A stretch of DNA of 55,194 nt from Gemmatimonadota bacterium (GCA_028287345.1 JAQBPV010000149.1:1-55194); one strand, 5' to 3'; shown: positions 36,450 to 46,435, counted from the first letter of the stretch. Numbers and translations are program-made. Notes: generated from the sequence alone by a model not told the origin.

Positions 36450-37467
36450 TCAGACAAGCTTCTGCTCCATGATCGTGCGCGCAGTCACCGCGATCGCTCG
36501 GCCGGAACGAGTGTGCGGCCGAGGAGTGCCTTTGCTTCGAGTGACTCTGTCGTTCGCGTGTAGCCCAGTTCGCACAGGCTGCCGCGCACTTCGCCATCGA
36601 TGCGGCCGACGATGCGCGTGACCCAATCAGGCAGCTCGAACTTCGGCAGTTATCCCGCGCGCGCCGGGATCGTCTGGCCAACGATCCGCACGATCTCCAT
36701 GAGCGAATAGCTCCGGTCTCCCAGCGGGAACCGACGACCACCTGCGGCGGGATTCGTCATCGCCGCCAAGTGGAGGCCGGCGACATCGCGCACGTCTGCG
36801 ATGATCATCTGAATCTTCGGCACCGCCGGCACTTTTCCGCCGAGCATGCGGACGATCATGTTGGCGCTCGTACCAGGATCTTCGTCGAGCAATGGGCCGA
36901 AGATTGCGCCGGGATTCACGGCGACGAGGTCCTTACGTCGTCCATGCTTGTCCGCGATGCTCCACGCCGCCTTCTCGGCGAGCGTCTTCGACTCGACATA
37001 GGCGTTGATGTCGGGGCTGTCGAGATTGCTCCAGTCGTCCGCCGTGATCGGCTTCGTGCGCGCTTTACCATGACCGTACATCATCGCCGAGATGGATGCG
37101 GTCATGACGACGCGCCCTACTCCAAGGGCGAAGGCGTTCTCGAGGGCTCGTGTGGTGCCTTCGACGGCGGGGCGCACCAGCTCCATGCTGTCTTTCGGCA
37201 TGACGAACATGAGCGGTGACGCGATGTGGTGCAGGTAGCGCACATCGCGCATTGCGTCGGCCCAACCCGCATCGCTCTTGAGATCGAGCGCGACGAATTC
37301 GAGGCGGGAGACATCGGCGCCGTTGCGCGCCAGCGTTGCACGAACCTTGTCGCCCTTCTTTACATCGCGGACGCTGCCGCGCACGATGTAGCCAGCGTTG
37401 AGCAATTGCAGGGCGGTATGGCCGCCCACGAACCCGAGACCCCGGTGACGAGGACACGATCAGGCAT
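36450..37467 (-). pseudogene. NAD-dependent epimerase/aldehyde reductase (SDR) with multiple frameshifts
   Basis: MPDRVLVTGVSG shifts frame into FVGGHTALQLL; middle frame intact; stop at ARAG*; sequence resumes as PKFELPDWVTRIVGRIDGEVRGSLCELGYTRTTESLEAKALLGRTLVPAER and shifts again before VTARTIMEQKLV*. Confidence 0.8.
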
Positions 37468-37644
37468 AGCTTAGCTCCGGCGATACGAATGGTGGGGATT
37501 CAATCGCAGAACGGCCGCGAGTATACGTACGCGTATGCAAAACGGCAACAGCACAAGCGAACCCTTGCGGTATGCACACACAGGTGAAACTTCGGTACAT
37601 CGCCGGCGTCTAGTGGTGAAGCAGTGCATCCTGGAGACATCGAC

Positions 37645-38238
37645 ATGACATACGAGCAGAGCGGGAGTTCGGCCGACGTCAACGCTCTTCAGCAGCATCT
37701 GAACGAGATCCAGCTTCGCGCGAGCGATCTCAAGGTACGTCTCGATCAGCTGCGTGAGCAGCAGGCGCGTGCCGGAGATCGAGACCGATCGAGCCTCAAT
37801 CAGTCGATCGCCCAGTTGCAGCACGACTATACCGCGACAATGATCGACATGGAGATGGCAAAGAAAAGGCTGGTCATGATGGAGGCGGGAACGACAGTGC
37901 CGCCGCCGCACGATCCGTTGATCGACCGGTCGATGCTGGAGAAGACGGGCACTGGTGTCTTCCTGCTCATGATCCCGATCGTGTTCGCCCTTGCGCGGCG
38001 GATCTGGGTGCGCAGCGGCTCACGCGTGCAGCCCGTGATCGACCTCGAGTCGAGCCCGAGGATGCAGCGACTCGAAGAGGCCATCGAGTCAATCGCGATC
38101 GAGGTGGAGCGCATCGGTGAAGCGCAGCGTTTCGCGACGAAGCTACTGACCGAACGTCCCGAGCCCGCCGTGAATCGCGCATCGGCGGCGCCAGCTCCGA
38201 TCGCGCGAAAAACGCCGGGCACGATTACGCCGCACTGA
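37645..38238 (+). CDS. Hypothetical coiled-coil protein with one TM segment
   Basis: LQQHLNEIQLRASDLKVRLDQLREQQ coiled coil, TM GTGVFLLMIPIVFALARRIW. Confidence 0.65.
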   Translation: MTYEQSGSSADVNALQQHLNEIQLRASDLKVRLDQLREQQARAGDRDRSSLNQSIAQLQHDYTATMIDMEMAKKRLVMMEAGTTVPPPHDPLIDRSMLEKTGTGVFLLMIPIVFALARRIWVRSGSRVQPVIDLESSPRMQRLEEAIESIAIEVERIGEAQRFATKLLTERPEPAVNRASAAPAPIARKTPGTITPH

Positions 38239-38252
38239 GTACATGATCAGCC

Positions 38253-38771
38253 ATGGTTCCTCCTGATTACGGGAATTCGAACGCGCTCGAGATCTCGGCA
38301 GAACCGCTGATGGGAGCTGTGGCGCAATCGCTCATCGGGACGCTCAATGCGGAGCTCTCGGCGCTCTATCCGGAGCCCGGCGCGACGCACTTTCAGCTCG
38401 ACCCCGCGCAAGTTGCGCCTGGCGCAGGCGCGTTTCTCGTCGCGCGGCGAGAGGGACAGCCCATCGGGTGTGGTGCGTTGCGCCGTCTCACTGATGCAGA
38501 TGTCGTCGCGCAATTGGGCACCGACACCGGAGAGCTCAAGCGAATGTTCGTGGCGCGCGAAGGGCGTGGGCAGGGAATCGGCCGGGCGCTGTTGACGCAA
38601 CTCGAGTCCGAGGCACGAGCGCTCGGCCTCTCGCGTATCGTGCTCGAGACAGGAATTCGCCAACACGAGGCGCTGGCTCTGTATCGTCGCGCGGGATACA
38701 CGGACATCGCCGCCTACGGCGAGTATTCATCGTCGCCGGGAACGAGCGTCTGTCTGGCGAAGACATTGTGA
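38253..38771 (+). CDS. GNAT family N-acetyltransferase
   Basis: ELKRMFVAREGRGQGIGRALLTQLESEARALGLSRIVLETG...ALALYRRAGY. Confidence 0.92.
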   Translation: MVPPDYGNSNALEISAEPLMGAVAQSLIGTLNAELSALYPEPGATHFQLDPAQVAPGAGAFLVARREGQPIGCGALRRLTDADVVAQLGTDTGELKRMFVAREGRGQGIGRALLTQLESEARALGLSRIVLETGIRQHEALALYRRAGYTDIAAYGEYSSSPGTSVCLAKTL

Positions 38772-39271
38772 CGGGAGAACGGCGCGCCGAGCGTTGGATC
38801 TGGGCGGCGCCGCTGGTCTTTCTGATCCATGACAGCGAAGAAATCGCGACGGTCGTTCCCTGGCTCCATGCGCATCGCGAACGACTGCCAGTGCTGGTGC
38901 AGCCACTCACCGCACTGACGACGCAGGAATTCGCACTCGCCGTCGGGCTCCTCTTCGTCGGAGTGCTCCTCGCGTCGACGCACGGCGCAATGCGCGCGCG
39001 CCGCGGAGCGCGATCCATTCCGTTTCTGCTGATTGCCGGTGCGTTGATCGGCAACGGCGTGACGCATGTCATGCAGGTGGTCTACTTTCGCGAGTACACG
39101 CCGGGTGTCGTCACCGCCGCGCTTCTCGTGCTTCCGTACGGCTTTCTGCTTGGACGAGCGCTGGAAGAGCGCAAGCTCGCCAGCCGCAGGACATGGCTCG
39201 GCGCGATCGCGCTCGGCGCCATCATCCAGGCCCCGATCGTAGCGGCGCTGCTGTTCGCCGTTCGGAGATAG
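38768..39271 (+). CDS. HXXEE domain membrane protein
   Basis: FLIHDSEEIATVVPWLHAHR carries the HxxEE motif; multi-TM. GTGA overlap with GNAT. Confidence 0.8.
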   Translation: MTGERRAERWIWAAPLVFLIHDSEEIATVVPWLHAHRERLPVLVQPLTALTTQEFALAVGLLFVGVLLASTHGAMRARRGARSIPFLLIAGALIGNGVTHVMQVVYFREYTPGVVTAALLVLPYGFLLGRALEERKLASRRTWLGAIALGAIIQAPIVAALLFAVRR

Positions 39272-39365
39272 GCCGCGGAGCGACGGGGTCGGTCGAGACT
39301 GTAGCCGGGCATCGTCGGCTCGCCTATAGTACGGGAGCCACGCTTCTTCGCCTCGAGGTGTTCCA

Positions 39366-39923
39366 GTGAGCCTGCCCTCAGATGTCGCGCTGCTCCTCAT
39401 CGACGTACAACAAGGCCTCGACGAACCGCGATGGGGAGCGCGGAACAATCCCGACGCCGAGCGGCGCATCGCTGACCTGTTGGCCGCGTGGCGCGCGGCG
39501 AAGCGGCCGGTGATTCACGTGCAGCATCTGTCGACCGAGCCGAACTCTCCGCTGCGCCCCGATCGACCTGGACACGTGTTCAAGGTCGAAGCGACACCGA
39601 TCGAAGGCGAGCCGGTGTTCCAGAAGAACGTCAACAGCGCGTTCATCGGCACGGATCTCGAGACTCATTTGCGCGATCGGGGAATCGATTCGCTCGTCAT
39701 CGCGGGGATCACGACGGATCACTGCGTCTCGAGCACGACACGCATGGCTGGCAATCTCGGATTCACCGTCACCGTGGTGGAAGATGCGACGGCGACGTTC
39801 GACCGCGTCGGGCCTGATGGAGCGCACTACAGCGCGGACGTCATGCATCGCGCCGCATTGGCGAGCCTGCACGGTGAGTTCGCGACGGTGCGCAGCACCA
39901 GGGATGTTCTCGCCGACGCGTAG
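39366..39923 (+). CDS. Isochorismatase-family cysteine hydrolase
   Basis: LLLIDVQQGLD, FQKNVNSAFIGTDLETHLR, VIAGITTDHCVSSTTR catalytic Asp/Lys/Cys pattern. Confidence 0.92.
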   Translation: MSLPSDVALLLIDVQQGLDEPRWGARNNPDAERRIADLLAAWRAAKRPVIHVQHLSTEPNSPLRPDRPGHVFKVEATPIEGEPVFQKNVNSAFIGTDLETHLRDRGIDSLVIAGITTDHCVSSTTRMAGNLGFTVTVVEDATATFDRVGPDGAHYSADVMHRAALASLHGEFATVRSTRDVLADA

Positions 39924-40090
39924 CAGGTTTCTCACTTCGTTCGGAACGACGACATGGACCTCAACGCCGCAGGCACCGACGCCTTCATCGACGCGCTGGA
40001 CGGCAAGTAGTGCCGGTGATCGGTGACCGAGCACCATTTCGCCGGGTTGACCAAGGGTGAAGCTGACTCTCCCCGAGATTCCCTGACGTC

Positions 40091-40624
40091 ATGATGCGCG
40101 CATCCTTCTCCCGCTTTGCCCTCGTCGCCCTGGGCGGACTTCTTACCATGTCATGCCGCTCGTCGACCGAGCCAGTCGTGTCCGACGCGACATTCCTTGC
40201 TCGGTGGCAAGGACAGGAGTGGCAGGGAAAGGCTTCCGCGACCTTGTTGCGTGCCCCTTCGGCCGACACGCTGTATCTCTTCGGCAACCGCCCGGTGACC
40301 AACTCGTTGGGGAGCTACGAAGAAGTCGTGCGGGTTCGCGTGGCGTTCCACGGAGTCGGTCAATACCCGCTCGACTCGGCCGCCGTCGAGCTCCTCGAGA
40401 TCATCGGCGGAGACGGCATCTCCGGATCGTTCACTGGCACCAGCTCCAGCGTCGGCGTACTCGATGTCACGGCCTACGGCGGCCCGAGCGGTGACATCCA
40501 GGGAACGGTGCAGTTCGACGCACGTCGAGCACGGAGCGCGTCGAGCCCCATCATTCGCTTCGAGAACGGGCGGTTTCGTGCGACCGTCGTCGCAGCCAGC
40601 CTATCGGACCGCGTCGTTCCCTAG
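40091..40624 (+). CDS. Hypothetical lipoprotein
   Basis: Lipobox ALGGLLTMSCRSS; no family recognised. Convergent stop shared with 40621. Confidence 0.65.
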   Translation: MMRASFSRFALVALGGLLTMSCRSSTEPVVSDATFLARWQGQEWQGKASATLLRAPSADTLYLFGNRPVTNSLGSYEEVVRVRVAFHGVGQYPLDSAAVELLEIIGGDGISGSFTGTSSSVGVLDVTAYGGPSGDIQGTVQFDARRARSASSPIIRFENGRFRATVVAASLSDRVVP

Positions 40625-41937
40625 GGAGTCGGCTTCACCGCGCCGCCCGTCAACAGGAAATCCATCGCGAGGTTGCTCATCGTGCGGACGCCCACGGGCA
40701 GCGCGCGATCGTCCGCCTGAAACAGCGGCGAGTGATTGCTCGCGGCGGTCCGCACGTCGATCTCCGGCGGCGTCACGCCCAGCCCCACGAAGAAGCCCGG
40801 CGCCCGCTCGGCAAAGCGTGAGAAATCTTCCGCGGGCATCGAGAGATTCGCCTGTGATGCGCCCGCAGCGCCGGCCACGCGCTTCAACGTCGGAGTGAAC
40901 TTCGCCACCGTGGCCGGATCGTTCACCGTCACCGGATAGCCGATCACGATGCTGACGTCTGCCGTCGCACCACTCGCCGCCGCGATACCTTCGGCCATCC
41001 GCTTCAACTTTTCGTGGATCGACGTACGCACCTTCGCGTCGAAGGTGCGAATGGTGCCGATCATCCACACGGAGTCGGGGATGATGTTCTCGCGATTGCC
41101 GCCGTGAAACGCACCGACGGTGACGACGACAGGCGATTGTGTGAGGTCGATCTGCCGCGAGACGATCGTCTGCATCGCGCTCACGATCTGCGCACCGATG
41201 ACGATAGGATCGATCGTCGCGGCTGGCATCGCACCATGACCCTGCTTGCCATGCACGACGATTCGCCAGTTGTCGGCGCTCGCCTGCACCGGTCCGGAGC
41301 GATAGGTGAGTGAACCGAGCTTCCCGGGGAAGACGTGCAGCCCGAAGATGCCGTCCACGCCATCCATCACGCCGGCATCGATCATCGGGCCGGCGCCGCC
41401 ACGCGGTGTGACTTCCTCCGCCGGTTGGAAGATGAACTTTACCGTACCCGGAATGCGCGCCCTGAGTCCCGTCAACACTTCCGCGGTGCCCATCAGCATG
41501 GCGACGTGCGTATCGTGCCCGCATGCGTGCATCACGCCGACCTGCTCGCCGTTCCACATTGCGCGCACCGTTGACTTGAACGGGATGCTCACCTGTTCCG
41601 TGACGGGCAGGGCATCCATGTCGGCGCGCAGGGCGACTGTCGGTCCGGGCTTGCCGCCTTTGAGAATGCCGACGACGCCCGGAATTCCGCCCACGTTTTC
41701 CTGCACCTCGAGACCGAGCGCCTTGAGGTGCGCCGCGACGATCCCGGCCGTGCGTGTCTCCGCGTAGCCGAGCTCGGGATGCTGGTGGATGTCGTGGCGC
41801 CACGCCGTGACCTTGTCGGTAATGGCTGCCGTGCGACGATCGATCTCCGCCGCGAGGGCGGGATCCGGTGCGACTTGCGCCGCAGCGGGCGAGGAGAGCA
41901 CGAGCGCCGCGGCGCTGACCACGAGGAGTATACGCAT
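40621..41937 (-). CDS. M20-family amidohydrolase, exported
   Basis: HQHPELGYAETRT, VALRADMDALPV, HACGHDTHVAMLMGTAEVL, FIFQPAEE. MRILLVVSAAALVLSS signal peptide at 41937. Confidence 0.94.
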   Translation of the reverse strand: MRILLVVSAAALVLSSPAAAQVAPDPALAAEIDRRTAAITDKVTAWRHDIHQHPELGYAETRTAGIVAAHLKALGLEVQENVGGIPGVVGILKGGKPGPTVALRADMDALPVTEQVSIPFKSTVRAMWNGEQVGVMHACGHDTHVAMLMGTAEVLTGLRARIPGTVKFIFQPAEEVTPRGGAGPMIDAGVMDGVDGIFGLHVFPGKLGSLTYRSGPVQASADNWRIVVHGKQGHGAMPAATIDPIVIGAQIVSAMQTIVSRQIDLTQSPVVVTVGAFHGGNRENIIPDSVWMIGTIRTFDAKVRTSIHEKLKRMAEGIAAASGATADVSIVIGYPVTVNDPATVAKFTPTLKRVAGAAGASQANLSMPAEDFSRFAERAPGFFVGLGVTPPEIDVRTAASNHSPLFQADDRALPVGVRTMSNLAMDFLLTGGAVKPTP

Positions 41938-42005
41938 GTGTGAAGTTGCAGCCGTCACGTCGCGCACGCCAGATTGATGACGACGGATCAAACAGGTCGA
42001 GAAAC

Positions 42006-42455
42006 ATGAATACACGATCCAAAACGGCGGGGCTCCCGCCGAACCGCTCGATGCCAGCGAGCACGGTGATTCCAGTGGTTGGCTATCCTGACGTGCGCGT
42101 GGCGACCGAGTGGCTGCACCGCGCTTTCGGATTCACCGAACGACTGCGCATCGGCGACCACCGCGTGCAGCTCGACGTCGGCGACGGGAGTATCGTCATC
42201 ACGCGGGCTCCAGGCCCGGCGGCTGGTCGATGTGCGCACTCGATCATGGTGCGCGTCGCCGACGCGAAGGCGCATTGCGAGGGAGCGACGAAGGCGGGCG
42301 CGCGCATCATCAACGAGCCGACGGACTACCCCTATGGCGAGCGGCAGTATTCCGCCGAGGACTTCGCGGGGCACCAGTGGACGTTCTCGCAGACGGTCTC
42401 CGACGTCGATCCCGCGTCATGGGGTGGCACGTTGGTAGCGCCTTCGAAGTCGTGA
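42006..42455 (+). CDS. VOC (glyoxalase/bleomycin resistance) family protein
   Basis: VIPVVGYPDVRVATEWLHRAFGFTERLRIGDHRVQLDVGDGSIVIT...YGERQYSAEDFAGHQWTFSQTV. Confidence 0.9.
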   Translation: MNTRSKTAGLPPNRSMPASTVIPVVGYPDVRVATEWLHRAFGFTERLRIGDHRVQLDVGDGSIVITRAPGPAAGRCAHSIMVRVADAKAHCEGATKAGARIINEPTDYPYGERQYSAEDFAGHQWTFSQTVSDVDPASWGGTLVAPSKS

Positions 42456-42886
42456 AGGTGCGCCGCGCGACGACCTCCGACGCGCCTGCGATGGCGGCGC
42501 TCCTCGGCCAACTCGGCTATCCGTCGAGTGTGGAAGTGCTTCCCAGCCGAGTCGACGCCATCGAGCGCGAAGGTGGTGCCGTGTATGTCGCGACCGCTGC
42601 CGACGACCGAATTCTCGGCCTCGCGAGCGCCGCGCGTCTTGCGACGCTTCACGCCGGCGCGCAGGTGGCGTACATCACCGCGCTCGTGACGGCCGACGAC
42701 GCGCGCGGGCAGGGAGTCGGCCGCGCGATGGTCGCCACGATCGAGCAGTGGGCGCGGGACTGCGGCTGCACTCGGCTGTCCGTCACGAGCGCTGAGCGTC
42801 GCGCCGATGCGCATGCGTTCTACCCGCGCTGCGGAATGCCCTACAATGGACGTCGCTTTTCCAAACAACTCGATGCCGAGTCATAG
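42452..42886 (+). CDS. GNAT family N-acetyltransferase
   Basis: VRRATTSDAPAMAALLGQLGYP...ALVTADDARGQGVGRAMVATIEQWARDCGC. GTGA overlap with VOC gene. Confidence 0.9.
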   Translation: MKVRRATTSDAPAMAALLGQLGYPSSVEVLPSRVDAIEREGGAVYVATAADDRILGLASAARLATLHAGAQVAYITALVTADDARGQGVGRAMVATIEQWARDCGCTRLSVTSAERRADAHAFYPRCGMPYNGRRFSKQLDAES

Positions 42887-43274
42887 CCTTCCACTCACGG
42901 TGCTGACCGCACGGTTCGCGCTCTGTCGTCTCCAGCCCGGCGACGCCATTCCCACGTGGACGTCGGCCGCGCGAGAGTTCCTGACCATCAGTCGCACGCC
43001 CGCCGAGCTGTCGATTCTGGCCGACGAGAGTGTGGTGCCACCGAGCATCGAGGCCACGCGAGGCTTTCGCGCCCTGCGCGTCGAAGGGCCGCTGCCCCTC
43101 GAAATGGTCGGCGTGGCCGCGTCCCTTGCCGGTCCGCTCGCCAAGGCGAACATCTCGATCATCCCGATCGGGACGTACGACACGGACTACATCTTCGTGC
43201 GTGATACCGATCTGGCCCACGCGGTCACAGCGCTGACGGCCGCCGGCCACTTCGTTCGCCTGGCGAGTCCGTGA
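42873..43274 (+). CDS. ACT-domain protein
   Basis: LPLEMVGVAASLAGPLAKANISIIPIGTYDTDYIFVRDTDLAHAVTALTAAGH. Confidence 0.8.
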   Translation: MPSHSLPLTVLTARFALCRLQPGDAIPTWTSAAREFLTISRTPAELSILADESVVPPSIEATRGFRALRVEGPLPLEMVGVAASLAGPLAKANISIIPIGTYDTDYIFVRDTDLAHAVTALTAAGHFVRLASP

Positions 43275-44035
43275 ATGAAGGCCAAATGCGAGTAGCCGCG
43301 CTCTACGACATCCACGGAAACCTCCCCGCACTCGAGGCAGTGCTCGACGACATTCGCTCGGCCGGAGTGGACGAGATCGTCGTGGGCGGAGACGTTGTGC
43401 TTGGTCCGATGCCGAACGAGACGCTTGCCTCCCTGCTCGTTCTCGATCTGCCTGTTCGGTTCATCGAAGGCAACTGCGATCGCGAGGTGTCCGCCGAGGT
43501 CGCGGGCGACGACCTGAGTCATTTGCCCGCACAGGTGCGAGAGATCGTGAGCTGGGTCGCGCAACAAATGCCACCAGGCTACGTGCATGAGCTGAACAGT
43601 TGGCCGAAGACTCTCCGTCGCACGATCGACGGCCTGGGCGACGTGTTGTTCTGCCACGCCACGCCGCGCAACGACAACGAGATCTTCACGCAGGCAACTC
43701 GAGAGGAGGTGCTGTTGCCGGTGTTGCGGGATGTCGATGCAGCGGTCGTCGTCTGCGGACACACGCACATGCAGTTCGACCGGACGGTCGGAGCGCTGCG
43801 CGTGATCAATGCGGGAAGCGTCGGCATGCCGTTCGGTGAGCCTGGTGCCGATTGGCTTCTGCTGGGTCCCGACGTCGAGCTCCGTCACACGACGTATGAT
43901 ATCGGCGACGCCGCGGCGCGCGTTCGCGCCACCAGCTTTCCGTATGCGAATCAATTCGCGAGCCAGAGCATCCTCCAACCGCCGACGAAGGAGACGATGC
44001 TCGAAGTCTACGCCAAGATGGAATTGACTCCGTGA
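43271..44035 (+). CDS. Metallophosphoesterase family protein
   Basis: VAALYDIHGNLPALEAVLDDI, VVGGDVVLGP, FIEGNCDRE, VVCGHTHMQFDR. GTGA overlap. Confidence 0.93.
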   Translation: MNEGQMRVAALYDIHGNLPALEAVLDDIRSAGVDEIVVGGDVVLGPMPNETLASLLVLDLPVRFIEGNCDREVSAEVAGDDLSHLPAQVREIVSWVAQQMPPGYVHELNSWPKTLRRTIDGLGDVLFCHATPRNDNEIFTQATREEVLLPVLRDVDAAVVVCGHTHMQFDRTVGALRVINAGSVGMPFGEPGADWLLLGPDVELRHTTYDIGDAAARVRATSFPYANQFASQSILQPPTKETMLEVYAKMELTP

Positions 44036-44137
44036 ACGCGCGCGCGCCGTACATCCTGTGGTGTGCGCTGCTGCCGCCGATACTCGGACGGACGTCACGG
44101 AATCACGAGCGTCGCGCAGCGGCGCAGATCTGAATCA

Positions 44138-44932
44138 GTGCATTCCAGAGCGACACTCTCGGCTCACCTCGGCGCACTCGGCCTCGCCGCGGGCGACGTC
44201 GTGATGATGCACGCATCGGTCCGCGCGATTGGCGAAGTCGCCGGCGGGCCCGATGAGATCCATCTCGCCATCAAGGACGTCATCACCAGCGACGGCACGC
44301 TCTTCATGTACGCCGGATGTCCACAGTACGTCGACGAAGTGGGGCGGGGGAGTCTTTCCGCAGAGGAGGAGGCCGAGGTCCTCGAGAAGCTGCCCGCCTT
44401 CGATGCGGAGCGCGCGCGGTGCGATCGCAGTCACGGAATATTGGCGGAGTTCTTTCGAACGTATCCCGGAACGCGAGTGAATCATCACGTCGCGCGATTC
44501 GCAGCCTGGGGTCGACAGGCCGAGCATTTGTTGGCGCCTACGCCGTGGGATTTCGCGTATGGACGCGGTTCCATCTTCGAACGATTCGTCGCGATGAATG
44601 GAAAGATCCTGTTGCTCGGCTCCGATCACGGCAACGTCACCTTCCTCCACCACGCTGAGCATGTCGTCGATCTACCCGACAAGCGCGTGGCGCAATTCAA
44701 GGTGCCCGTGCTGGAGAATGGCGTGCGTGTCTGGCGTGACATGAAGGAGTTCGACACGTCACAGGGCGCACATGGCAGTTTTCCGCCCGACATGTTTTCG
44801 CGGATCGTCGACGAGCATCTCGCTGCGACGAAGAATCGTGGCGGCAGAGTCGGCAACGCGCAGTCGTATGTCATCGACGCGTGCGGGCTGCTCGAATCTG
44901 CACTCTCAGCGATGAAGACCGTGGCCTCCTAA
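44138..44932 (+). CDS. AAC(3)-family (aminoglycoside N3-acetyltransferase-like) protein
   Basis: GDVVMMHASVRAIGEVAGGPDEI, DGTLFMYAGCP, AEFFRTYPGTRVNHHVARFAAWG, ILLLGSDHGNVTFLHHAEH. GTG 44138. Confidence 0.85.
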   Translation: MHSRATLSAHLGALGLAAGDVVMMHASVRAIGEVAGGPDEIHLAIKDVITSDGTLFMYAGCPQYVDEVGRGSLSAEEEAEVLEKLPAFDAERARCDRSHGILAEFFRTYPGTRVNHHVARFAAWGRQAEHLLAPTPWDFAYGRGSIFERFVAMNGKILLLGSDHGNVTFLHHAEHVVDLPDKRVAQFKVPVLENGVRVWRDMKEFDTSQGAHGSFPPDMFSRIVDEHLAATKNRGGRVGNAQSYVIDACGLLESALSAMKTVAS

Positions 44933-45141
44933 GGATGTGCTCTGAACTACGTGCTCCGCGTTGGGGCTCGGGTTGAGCATCCCGGCGGTTCATGCCGGCC
45001 CACCCGTGACGGGTCGCACGAACGCCGTCTTTGCCGCCGACTCGCTCATGCTGCGCCGTTTCGCGATCGCACCGTAGGACTTGCCCGGTGCATGGCTGAG
45101 TGCTCAACGTTCGAGACACCATTTACCCGACGAGGCTGAGA

Positions 45142-45366
45142 ATGGCGGACCGTACGCTCGAATGCCTGCGCTGTGGCGGACCGATGGAGCAGGGCTTCGT
45201 TGCCGACAAGGCGCACTACTCCGTACCGGAAACACAGAACTGGGTGGAAGGAGTTCCCGAGCGCACGTTCTGGTCGGGAATCAAGTTGAAGGGCAAGGAG
45301 GTGCTTCGGGTGATGACGTACCGCTGCGAGAAATGCGGCTACCTGGAGTCGTACGCCAACAAGTGA
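45142..45366 (+). CDS. Small zinc-ribbon protein
   Basis: LECLRCGGPMEQGFV...WVEGVPERTFWSGIKLKGKE...YRCEKCGYLESYANK. Confidence 0.75.
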   Translation: MADRTLECLRCGGPMEQGFVADKAHYSVPETQNWVEGVPERTFWSGIKLKGKEVLRVMTYRCEKCGYLESYANK

Positions 45367-46034
45367 CTGCACGCTCCGTCGTGCTGCTTCACGGCCTCGG
45401 CCGCACCTCACGATCGATGCGCCCACTCGCATCGGCCCTCCAGGCGCGAGGGTTTCGCGTCTGCAACCTCGCCTATCCATCGCGCACAGCCGGAGTCGGC
45501 GCATTGGCGGCGCACGTCGCACGACAGATCCGTGACATCGACGACGACGAGCCGCTGCACTTCATCACGCACTCGCTCGGCGGAATCCCGTTGCGCGTTG
45601 CCGTCGCGAATGGCGCCATCCCGCTCGACCGCATCGCCCGCGTCGTGATGCTCGGCCCGCCCAATGGCGGAAGTCACGTGCCCGACGCATTCGGCCGGTG
45701 GCGCATCTCGGGCGCCTTGTATCGGTTGGTCACTGGTCCGGCGGGCGTCGAGCTCGGCATTGGTGAGGGAAGTGTCGTCAGCCGGCTTCCACCTCTGCCA
45801 TTCGAGGCGGGGATCATTGCCGGATCACGAAGCGTGAATCCGGTGCTCTCACTGTTCTTGCCCGGGCCGAACGATGGCAAGGTGAGCGTCGAACATGCGT
45901 CGGTGGTCGGGATGCGCGCGTTTCTCGTGGTGCCGCATTCGCACCCGTTCCTGATGAGTGCACCGGCGGTGATGACGCAGGCGATTCGCTTTCTCGAAAC
46001 CGGTGCCTTCGAGGCATTCGCACCGCGTCGCTAG
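45363..46034 (+). CDS. Alpha/beta hydrolase (lipase-like)
   Basis: VVLLHGLGRTSRSM, HFITHSLGGIPLR, VVMLGPPNGGSHV. GTGA overlap. Confidence 0.87.
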   Translation: MTARSVVLLHGLGRTSRSMRPLASALQARGFRVCNLAYPSRTAGVGALAAHVARQIRDIDDDEPLHFITHSLGGIPLRVAVANGAIPLDRIARVVMLGPPNGGSHVPDAFGRWRISGALYRLVTGPAGVELGIGEGSVVSRLPPLPFEAGIIAGSRSVNPVLSLFLPGPNDGKVSVEHASVVGMRAFLVVPHSHPFLMSAPAVMTQAIRFLETGAFEAFAPRR

Positions 46035-46435
46035 CGCGACGAATAGCTGGAGCTCGGCGCAATTGCGACGACCTTCACACCGGCGGATCGGGCGACGTCC
46101 ATCGCGGCGAGCACGGACTGATAGCTGGCGTCGCGATGGCCAGCAACCTGGATGATCTTCTCCGGACGATTCGCGTAAACGCTGCGCAGCTGGGCCAGGA
46201 GATTCGCAGGACTCACGGAGGCGCGAATAAGCAGGAAACTTCCGTTGCCGAGCACTTCGAGGACGATCGCCTGGTTGCCCGCGGCGCAGATGTCGGCGCA
46301 GGGAACCGGCAGTTGGACATCCATCGTCTTGCGCGCTGTGACGGATGCGAGAAAGATGATCATCAGCACGAGCAGGACGTCGAGAAACGGCGTAACATTG
46401 ATGTCGGACGTGAGTGAGCGCGACGAAACTGTCAT
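46031..46435 (-). CDS. ExbD/TolR family biopolymer transport protein
   Basis: SDINVTPFLDVLLVLMIIFLAS TM with conserved Asp; no ExbB adjacent. Confidence 0.88.
   Translation of the reverse strand: MTVSSRSLTSDINVTPFLDVLLVLMIIFLASVTARKTMDVQLPVPCADICAAGNQAIVLEVLGNGSFLLIRASVSPANLLAQLRSVYANRPEKIIQVAGHRDASYQSVLAAMDVARSAGVKVVAIAPSSSYSSR

Noticed and set aside
39924-40010. Short in-frame stretch MDLNAAGTDAFIDALDGK* after the isochorismatase gene
   Set aside because: Could be a gene-end remnant, but too short to assign.
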